This document shows, piece after piece, positions 54,776-64,000 of a stretch of 64,000 bases of DNA (position 1 is the stretch's first letter; each line of letters opens with the position of its first letter). The stretch covers positions 372,001 to 436,000 of the forward strand of contig CM061248.1 of NCBI GenBank assembly GCA_022605425.2, read 5' to 3'. The notes under the pieces were generated by a model. The model did not search any database and had not been told where the DNA came from. It saw only the letters and a program-made list of their open reading frames with translations. Origin of the DNA: Hamiltosporidium tvaerminnensis. Lineage: Eukaryota; Microsporidia; Dubosqiidae. A program made the position numbers and the translations under genes.

Positions 54776-57700
54776 TTTTAATTTATATTATTGCGTTTTG
54801 ATTTCGTAACAATATGTTTTTGTGAAATGCGAGTGTTGTCATAGGGTCAACACTCCTCATTTATCCGGGCTTGTTACCGGCGGAAAAGAACTCATCGTAT
54901 CTTAGATGAAGTTAAAGTAGATTCTTTGCCGTTTTTCACTGAACATTATTCTACGCCTCTCACAATAAAAAATGATATCAGCTTAATATGTTATAATATT
55001 AGTCCTTGCAATCATCGACACCTTGTATGATATTGCGAGGTGCATTCATTGATTTTAACGAAAATAGAGTGTTGCAGAGATTGCGAAGGAATCTATTACA
55101 TAAGTTTGCATTCGAATATAAGTTAGCTGTTGCATAATTCATGGTATCGTGCCTTAAAATTTTTAGATTTATTCCAACAATTTTCTTAAGTTTATCTATA
55201 AAGGATATCGGTATGTAAAAATAGTTTAGCGAATATATAACATTGGGATTACATTTTTTATTTTCAAGCTTTGGATTTATATTGTTTTGCTCAGGATTTT
55301 AAGATTTTTCTTGAATAAGATATAAACGTGAATCATAATATCCCAGATTATCTTTTGAGCATGAGCAGAGCTTTCATGGTTTGTCCTGCAATTTTTAACG
55401 CTTAAACCTAAATTTTAAAGCTTTGTTTACTTTTCGGGGTGAATTAGATATGGATTTTAGCACCATTTTTCGGTTTTCTGAAAAACCTAACTCGACTCGA
55501 AATTGTTAGTCTGTAAAATAAAAAAATAATGCTTTTTTAAGGAATGATAACTTGAAATAAAAGTGAAATATATTGTGTATTATATTTTGCATCTCTTTTC
55601 ATTTTTATTGGAATATTTTATTTGATTTATATTATTCTTATGATTCTAAATTATTACAATTTTTATTACTTACTTTTTTCTTATTTTGGCTCATAATCAC
55701 TTCTCAAAAGTATATTTTTAATAACTAATATATGTCGCTTTTATTGAAATAGCAATAAATATGTATTTTAATCAATCATCTTTTAGAACCTATAACACAT
55801 TGCTGTCAAAATTCTCACCATTATTATGGTTTTCTGTATAAAAAACGTTCTATTTATTTTCTATTTGATTTATAAGGTATTTCTTAGAATTTTTTTAATT
55901 GTTTTAACTTAGAGGCTCTTAGAATGTTAGGTTTAAAGAGTGCTGTTCCAAGATTCGCGCAATCAAAGAAATTTTTTTTCTTTTGAAAAAATATACTTTT
56001 GGCATATTAGATTTTTATACTCGGATTATTATTTGATTTTGAGCATCGCTATATCCGTAACCTGTTATAGAGACATGTATTTATTTTTTAAATGTTATAT
56101 ATGCACTTATATGTCTTAAATAAATAAATATTTCGCAAACATATATCAGTATCGCTTGTATTCCAAAATTACAAAGCCTTATATCTTAAAAATGTGCAAA
56201 GCTTATTAGATGTACACTCACATGCGTAAGCCTCATTAATTTTAGTTCCAAGGGACTATTACAGATTAAATCAATCTTGAGCTTACGAAAACGATTACCA
56301 TATTGACTTACTTACTCATCACTTGTTCGAAACGAATATACTTCTAGAAAATATATCTGAGCCACTATTTCGTATCTATCTAAACGTCATATCCTATATC
56401 AGTCGGTATAATCGGCTACTTTGCATTTCTAGCTTTTTAAAGTGGTCTTTTTTTGTATCTCCCGGATGCTATGCTTTCTAATTTAAGTCAGCAAAGCATG
56501 GTTTACATGCTTTTACCCGGCCTCACTTAACCTTTTATACGTGGTTTAAATTTAGTAACATCGAATCCTTAGAATTACTTTATTGAAAATTTTAGATATA
56601 TTCTAGAGTTTTTTTTCAATTTGAAAAACACATAGAACAACTGTAAGTGTAAAATAGAGATTGCCATCTATTGCTTCAAACAATGATTTTAATGTCAATT
56701 TCACATAAATATGGTCGATCAAAATTCTCTTTTACGTAATTATCGCTTTCATTATCTATTTTCAAAAAGTATTTTATTTTAATATCTAAATTTCATGATT
56801 CTATAAGTTCGTAGATCAATATTCATAGTTCAAATGCTATATTTAAAAAGCTTTAAGAAGATTTATTTATCAGAATATTAATATATGATTTTTCGCTATA
56901 AGTGATTTAATTTGTGAATTTTCTTCGATTTTAGGGAAGATAATTTAGACAAAACTCGAAGGGTATAGATTTTTTAGACAATCTGCTTGTAAGAAGCAAC
57001 TTCAAATTAGGTAAAATTTTTGATCTATAACTGTCTTGTATGAAAACACTACAGCAAACAAAAGAAAAATTTTTTGCAAAAAAATTTATAACAAGTACCC
57101 TGTTACAACTTCAATCTCATATTCTTTTCGAAATACAGAAAAGATATTATTTGGTCGTAAAACTTGTATTAATATATATTATTTATATTAAGTATAGTTT
57201 TTCATGAATATTACGGGCACCAGTATGAAATATTCGAATATTTTAATTTATAAACATAAAACATCATCGCAATGTCATCAATTTGGGCATTGTTTTCATA
57301 AAACTTTAAAAACAGTTTATATAACTTCGAAGTAAACTTAAAAATTTGTTAGATTCTAAAAAGGCATAATATATAGAATTTTCTGCCATATATTATTAAA
57401 TAATACCAATATTATCTATAAATTTTGAATAATTTATAATGCAATAAAAATTTCTAGATGTGTGATAACTCAATTAAATCAATACATGACATTTTTTAGC
57501 CCAATATCAGGTATTTATAATACAAGATGATATTCAGGTTGTAGGCTTTGTAGTAAATACATGTCTTTCTTAAATTTAGTTCGTTTAGAAATATTTGATG
57601 TATCATAAAAACATTTTAAAATTTATTGCAATCGTAACCTTATCCTATCTAAGAAATGTATTATATTTGATAAGACTTTTATATAAATTGTGGTATTTAC

Positions 57701-58804
57701 AAAAAATACAAATATTCTGATAGAATGAATACTTTTCTTTCTTAAACATTTCAAATATTTACTAAGTTCATTTTGGGCCAAAGCTAACGCTTGTACTTGA
57801 TAGTTTTATGTTTCTGGGTGATTTTCTGTGTAAATTTACCATATAATGTACAGTTGTAGAAAGTAGATGTATAATTCTGATTTACGCTATCTTTGTCAAA
57901 GATTTGTAGAAACTAGAACAAGTTTCAAAAAAGCCTGGCTTCGCTTTTTCTTGGTCAAGCAATTAGCCTAACATATTTACTAATATAATCTTCTAAAAAA
58001 GAAAATATGTTGTAGATTGAGTATGTATTTCAACTATATCTTTCTATTCAAATACTTTAAATTTAAAACCAAAATTTTGTAAAAAAGACAATGTAAAAGT
58101 TAAATTTAGATAGACTCTAAGGCTTTAAAAGAAAACTTATTTCTTTTTATATTGTTATGTTTATATACTAATAAATGTTTAATCTAGTTTACAAATATTT
58201 CTATAGAAAACTTGAAATTAACAAAGACGAAATATTACAATTAAATTTTTAACTGGGTATAAAATAATTTCAAGAGACTATTTTTTTGAGTGAAGTGCAT
58301 ATTAACGATTATAAAGAAGGTTTTTTTAAAACAAAGATTAATTTTATCAAAAGGAAACAATATTACCACAACTATGATAATAAACTATGAGTAATGAAAA
58401 GAAAGTACGAAATCAAAAGCTTTCTGTTTAAAAAAATCTTATAGCTTTTAGTGGATCGTTGTCGGATTTTCGCTGCGAGATAAATTAACTATTATTGGAT
58501 GTTTCGTGTGGATTTGCAAAGAAAAGAAATTTACAAGAAATGAAAAGAGTTTTTTGAAGTTAGCAAAATTTAATGTAGCTTGATTTGAAAACCACAATAG
58601 AATTTGTAAGTAATTTTCATAAATAACACAAATTTTATCTATTCACTCAAGTCTAGAGTTGAGTACTTCGCATAACAAAAAAATGTTGCAAAAGAACTGA
58701 AATTCTTTCCGTAAACCTTTTCTAGATTGTAATATTAGCATAAAATAATGTTTTTTGCCTATCGTCCGGATGCATTTAGTTAGATAATTTGTTTAGGTAG
58801 AAAA
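54776..58804. other. Gene-free region with scattered GC-richer patches
   Basis: 54825-54890 and about 56220-56540 are less AT-rich than their surroundings but hold no readable gene. Otherwise plain AT-rich DNA. Confidence 0.4.
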
Positions 58805-58990
58805 TATAGATGCCTCTAGACAGCAGCAAGTTCTGGCGAGTCCATTGTAGGCTTGGTAGTCCAATAACATACGGAAACGGGATAGTTCGAACCTGAGAAC
58901 TTACCTCATATTTAATGGCTAAAAAACCCTTTTAAAGGGTAGCTATTCGGAAATTGGGTATGTAAGTGATACTTATGAGGAGTTCGACGC
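58805..58990. other. GC-richer island with a 7-bp palindrome
   Basis: Contains ACCCTTTTAAAGGGT (58926-58940), a perfect 7-bp inverted repeat with a 1-nt centre. TGGTAGTCCAAT and AGTTCGAACC loosely resemble A and B boxes about 30 bp apart. No tRNA cloverleaf forms. It could be a decayed SINE or other element. Confidence 0.35.
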
Positions 58991-59184
58991 AACTATCTAT
59001 TAAAAATTTAGAAATTTCTAAGTGTCATGAAATAAATATTACATTTGCAATTTTTATGAATAGACATAATATTTATCGAAAAAACCAAAAAAAATATAAA
59101 TGGGAATGAATTATAAGAAATCAAAACTCATTTACTTTTTCTACGCATCTTAAGGGGGATTTTTATGATTTAAGAAAATTCAAT

Positions 59185-59656
59185 TTGCTGATATTTCTAT
59201 TCTTAATGGTTCTAGGTAAATATAAATCTAATTTTATACAGAGAACAAAAAATCTTTTATTTCTATGTACATTCGAAAGATTCTTTCGCTGTACTTCTTC
59301 GCTTCTTCTTAACGCTGCCATCAAGTACTATTTCAAGCTGACAAAACATTGTTTGTTAAAACAATACCTTTTATTGTATACGAAATATTTTTTTGATCAA
59401 AAAATTAGAAAAATATAAACTACATAGAGAGTCTTATTTTAAAAAAATTTCAATTCTTTCAGAAGATACAATCTTTTATCTTCGATTTTTTTCATTTCTT
59501 CATATATATTTTTATTCGAAAAAACTCGATATTTTTGGTCAAAATATTCGAAATTTTCTCAGTTGTCTTCTTTTATTTATTAAGCTAACAAGAAAACACA
59601 TTAAAATTTATCGAGATCCTAAAAATACACGACTTTCGTTTCTATATGTAAATTGA
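59185..59656 (+). pseudogene. Possible decayed ORF in two frames
   Basis: Two overlapping open frames (59185-59418 and 59393-59656) follow each other in different frames. Only the junction region lacks a stop in both, and neither piece matches a family I know. The second piece (HRESYFKKISILSEDTIFYL and TRKHIKIYRDPKNT) looks somewhat protein-like. Chance is quite possible. Confidence 0.2.
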
Positions 59657-61766
59657 CAATTTTACTAAAATGCAATATTATATATTGAAATTTAAATATA
59701 TAAGACTGAATTTACATTATTGGATTTACTTTTAAAATATCTCATATAAAATATCTCTAGCGGGAACTTTTAAAGTTTTTTAAATTTAAAGTGTTAGACA
59801 ATTTAAACAACACTGCTTCTATGTCGTCATTTCCGTTATAAGTTGTATTGGTTTGAAAAATATCTGAAACTATAAAACGGTTTTGGTGCTAGCTTATAGA
59901 ACCGGAAAAAAAGCAGAAATTTGCGAAACCATAGTTTAAATGTCGTATATATATGAAAATCAAAAGTGGTTTTATTAACCAGTATGGTAGGCGCGACTTC
60001 AAAAACATTAACAAAGTATTTATCTTAAAAAAAGAATTTTTGCATAATATTTCTCATAAACATACTCCGGATATTTTTATCTCGCAATACTCAATAAATA
60101 TAACAAATTCAAAAGAATTTACAAATAAAAGTTCTTGATGCTTACATAAATGATGCATATGCTAAACTCGTATTATTGTTTTTATTATTTAAAATTGTAA
60201 TTCATAGATTGTTTGTTCAAATTAATATTGTAAATGAATTTTTTATAATAAAAAAATTCAAAATGAAAAAAACGTAACTTAAAAACATGATTGCCTATTA
60301 TAATATCTTATAAATTAAGACATAGATTTTGCTATCTTTAGAAAACTTTTATTTGAGAGAAACATTTTGTTGTCAATAAAGTTTTTTTAAATCAAATGTA
60401 AAATCTGATATTACGATCCAAAACCATAATATTTTGTTTAAGAACATAAGAAGTTTTACAAAATATGTATAAAAAAACACTTATAAATACTTTGTACGGA
60501 ACACTTATTTTATATACTTTGGATATTATCACATTACAGACAATTTTCGCGGTTTAATCGATATAAATCAAAAATCTAACCTATATTAATATGAATATTT
60601 TATGACTTAGAACCTTCTTTATTTTTCTTTTTCAAATATAAAATGTCTTACTTTCCTTACTTATACTTTGATTGTAAAAAGTTTAATGGATTATAGGTAC
60701 TAAATATTTTATCTTCGTTTTTTCTGATTAAGTTCTATTGAATTCGTAAAGTAAGACTTCAAATCATTAAGAGAATAAAGTTGGAAAAATATGTAGAAAA
60801 TTACATCACTGTGGGGAAAAACGGTGAACTTTCACTTAAAGTTACACACTTTGTATATTACATACTAGAAAGCACACGCATTTTTTTATTAATGAATATG
60901 CTGCCTTGTAAGTATGTTTTATTTAGTTTTTTCTTTCGAACGCATTAATAGCTATAATTTTGCTGTAAATCTATTTCCAATTATATTCCCATTTGCATCC
61001 AATATTCAAAACTATGCAATAGTATTGGATTTGTTCATTAAAATTTTATCATCAGTTTCGTTTAATAAACTTAAATCTCATAATAAGTCTATGTCGCCAT
61101 TTTAGGTATCTCTGCTGATTATTAAATTTTGTTAAAAAATATTTTCCTAGATAAACTTTGAAGTTTTGTTCAAGTAAAGTTTGGTTAACCTTGATCTTAC
61201 AAAAGTCGCAATTCTAAACAAGTATGGATCATAATGTCTAGAATATTTCAATTTTGAATTTAATATTTAATCTTCGACGTTAGTTTCTTATTCGGAAATG
61301 TAAGATGTATCTTATTTTCATGCTTTAGATTAGTCTAAAATTAAGCATAATTTCCATTAAAAATTGAATAAGCATTTTTTTGCATTTAGATGTAAAATTG
61401 TTATTCAAATAGTTTTACATCTTTATACACTAAATACAAGCTGTCAGTTAAATAAGCAAAAATACATTTTAATGACTATTTTTAATTTTCTAGAGATCAA
61501 TGAGCCTATTCTTAATTATATTTGCCAAATAAGTAATTTATTCGGCATACAAATATTTAAAATCGATAGCAAAAAATCAAAACCACGTACGATTCTCTAG
61601 TGGTGTAATTTTAAAAAAACCTGTGGAAGATCGCGTTTAATATTTAGGCAAGAATTTTTCTTATACTGTTTTCATATTAGTTTTTGCATAGTGTGGCAAA
61701 CTCAAACCCGATTAAAGTGCTTTTGTTTTTTTAAAATATTCTTAACTATATTTAAGAATTTCTCCC
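59657..61766. other. Gene-free AT-rich region
   Basis: Short ORFs (61-78 codons) at 59953, 60914 and 61364 show no motif and I take them as chance. No RNA gene recognised. Confidence 0.4.
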
Positions 61767-62034
61767 ACCATGGAAGAGCAGAATTGGCTTGAAGTATTCT
61801 CTGCTTGTTGCAAGAGGCTATTAATCAGTTCCGGTATTGCTGTTTTGAGGGTGGGCGTAGTAGCAACAACACAACCTTTTTATCAATTTGTTAAGAAATT
61901 TAAAAAATTAATTCTAACTTACGAGAAATTTAAAAACTACCTACCGTAGCTAAACATTGGCTAGTGACTGATGAGCGGCATTACCGAGCGAGACCAGGGC
62001 TTAAGTAAGCTGTAGTGCCAAGAAAAAATAAATA
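61767..62034 (+). repeat. Dispersed repeat family A, copy 2
   Basis: Plus-strand order: GAGCAGAATTGGCTTGAAGT, ATTCTCTGCTTGTTGCAAGA, GGTGGGCGTAG, GATGAGCGGCATTACCG, GAGACCAGGGC, GCTGTAGTGCCAAG and an AATAAATAAA tail. This matches the reverse complement of copy 1 from end to end, with more decay in the middle. The similar length (about 240-270 bp) and A/T-rich tail fit a SINE or the fixed 3' part of a LINE. Confidence 0.75.
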
Positions 62035-64000
62035 AAGAATTGAGCATATTCATTCGTCTTAGTTTTCAAAAAATAAAAATAATCCCATTTTTTTGTAACG
62101 CTTTATTTGAATTATGATTCTATGTGTTTGCATGATATCTTTTAAACGTTTACTTTATTCTCGCTCATAACTTTTACGGGATTTGCTTTCTTCAGGCTTC
62201 AAAAATCTATAAACGGCATAATTGTGGCAGAATAATTATTTTTTAATTGAGAGGCAAACAAAATAGGCTTTGTATTTTGCAGTTTTATCTGATCTTTATA
62301 TACATAGAAAAGAATAATATGCTTTCTGGATATATTCAACTAAAAATCAAAGGAATCATACAGTATATATCAAGCCTTGTGATAGGGCAAAATATATTTC
62401 AAAAAAAATTTTAGCCTCCACGTTTCCAGGCTTTTACCATATCATAATTTAAAATCACATATAAAAACCATATTTATCTTCATATTTTGATCGTAGTTTA
62501 ACTAGTTTAACTTATGAATTGTATTCTTTATAAGTAGAAAAATATATTGGGATCGAATTATAAAAATTAAACATGTTTTGTTTACTATTTTGATTATACT
62601 CGGAAAATTTCACAACAGAAAGAGCTTTTAAACTATGTTTCACATTTTCCGTGGCTTTAGCATAAAAGATTTAAAAATATAGCTGCGTTTTTTACTTGTA
62701 ATCAATAGTTTCAGAGTCTGAGCAATGCAAAGAATCTTTATGGCGTCTCTGTTAAACTCCGCTAAGAATAATTCGAACTTATGCAATTTATCGTTATTTT
62801 GTATGCCATGCACAAAGAGTAGCTTTTTAAGTAATTACTTATTATTTTACTTTCTTTAAAAAACTCTTTCAAAAAATAGATCTTCTCAATAATACAATAC
62901 TTGTGCTTAATATCATAAAAATGTTTTAACGAGATAGTATCCAAATGGTACTTTTGAAATTTAATATCAAAATATTCTTTTTTCATTTTGATATCATATT
63001 ACCTTAAATATTGAAAAATTTTAATACGAGGCTAATTTTCAAATATATGATGTAATAAAACACATAATGACTGATTTGCCACCTGGTTTATCCTGAATTT
63101 TACAAGGTATTGTCTAATATATTTCTTTTTAAGAACTAGTCTTTATTGCAAATTTAAAGTGAAATCTTTCATCGTGAGATCATAATATTGAAATGTATGT
63201 CCAACTTTTTTGTGTAAAACGCTATACATTTTAGATTAGAAAATAAAAGTATTTTGTTGAAATAATACAAGCTTAATATCTTTATATTGCGAAATTACTC
63301 ATATAATTGGGACTTATTAAGAAAAAAAACATGATCCCTTTCTAGATCAAATTTAAAAAGTATAAAAATCTTTGATTTAGGCTTTGTGAAAAAAAAAACA
63401 AGGATTGCATGATTACCAGCAAGTTGACTTAATTATATGGAATTAATATTTTCCTGTCTATTTCAACGCCGTATGGCGCTAATTCCGGATTAGATTGCAA
63501 ATTTCATCTATTAAGAGGCATACACAAGAATTTTTGGACTTATTGTGGTTTCGCCGTTAGATTTTTCGCATTTTTTGTAATTACTTCCAAAAGTTATTTG
63601 AACAATACTTTAGCTATCTGGTCCTATGATGGAAAGAAAGATAACCGTGCAGTAAAATTTAAATTTCCTTTTGTGTTATAAATATTGTCATCATATATAA
63701 CACCAATACCATGGTAATCTTATAGAACGAAGAAATATATACCCTATTGTCAAAAAATCACTAAGATACTAGAATAAATCATAATTGACTCTTTGTTAGT
63801 GTAATTGGAGTAAGAAGAAAAGATTCGAGAAAATTAATATTTATAAGAGTTGTATAAAGTTTTTAGATTTTCAATGGTACGTCGATTATCAATCCACGAA
63901 AAAGAATCTTATTATTATTTTCAAGGTAAGTTATAAACTCGATACAATAAATATAGTTCGATCCTAGATTTATGCATATTCTATGATATTAAATTTAATT
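62035..64000. other. Gene-free AT-rich region to the window end
   Basis: A 74-codon minus-strand ORF at 62762-62986 has no recognisable motif. The region around 63420-63560 is slightly GC-richer. Nothing else seen. Confidence 0.4.

Noticed and set aside
56230-56310. Third copy of family B
   Set aside because: Only TACAGATTAAATCAAT resembles the family; the FVHxRNR part is absent.
58850-58910. tRNA or tRNA-like gene suggested by A-box and B-box-like words
   Set aside because: The T arm around TTCGAAC does not pair and no acceptor stem can be found; kept only as a GC-richer island.
1-64000. CRISPR array, operon or other bacterial features
   Set aside because: The tandem repeats lack regular unique spacers, and the genes (FIP1, Myb, USP) are eukaryotic.

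Overview
This is AT-rich eukaryotic DNA with intronless genes, most consistent with a microsporidian of the large-genome kind. I favour a Hamiltosporidium-like lineage, but genus is inference. The reasons: intronless ORFs; a short FIP1; a two-repeat Myb protein; a large leucine-rich-repeat (LRR) protein; a decayed Tc1/mariner-type (IS630) element and decayed non-LTR retrotransposons; and a CCC motif directly upstream of three start codons, a known feature of microsporidian genes. The gene density is far below that of compact microsporidian genomes.

Layout. 1-2.15 kb: tandem duplications and a C-rich TAACACCC-type repeat. 2.15-4.33 kb (+): a 723-aa protein of unknown function with three and a half 46-residue repeats. 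4.3-9.1 kb: no gene, one copy of a dispersed SINE/LINE-like repeat (family A). 9.46-12.13 kb (-): an 891-aa LRR protein. 13.97-15.92 kb: a Tc1/mariner element with 59-bp terminal inverted repeats (TIRs) and TA target duplications, inserted in a 30-bp repeat array. Its transposase is broken, and the C-terminal end of a non-LTR retrotransposon ORF lies just inside its left TIR. 16.41-21.21 kb (+): a USP7/Ubp15-type ubiquitin protease (MATH domain, Cys box, UCH body, His box, long C-terminus) split over three reading frames at low-complexity DNA. 21.2-23.6 kb: G-rich and other tandem repeats. 23.63-24.40 kb (-): an unrecognised gene, possibly truncated at its N-terminus. 25.81-26.39 kb (-): FIP1, the polyadenylation factor. 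28.46-30.45 kb (+): a tight cluster of three ORFs ending in an R2R3 Myb protein.

From about 30.5 kb to the end I see no convincing intact gene. This 33 kb holds decayed coding relics: a second retrotransposon tail at 34.4 kb, a pair of related unknown peptide relics at 35.0 and 52.0 kb (family B), further family A pieces, and GC-richer islands in otherwise featureless AT-rich DNA.

The recognised genes do not form one pathway. FIP1 belongs to mRNA 3'-end processing, the Myb protein to transcription, the USP7-like enzyme to ubiquitin removal. The most unusual structure is the 13.9-22 kb region, where one low-complexity vocabulary (TAACACCC/GGGTGTTA) runs through upstream DNA, coding sequence and downstream DNA, and changes strand within the protease gene.
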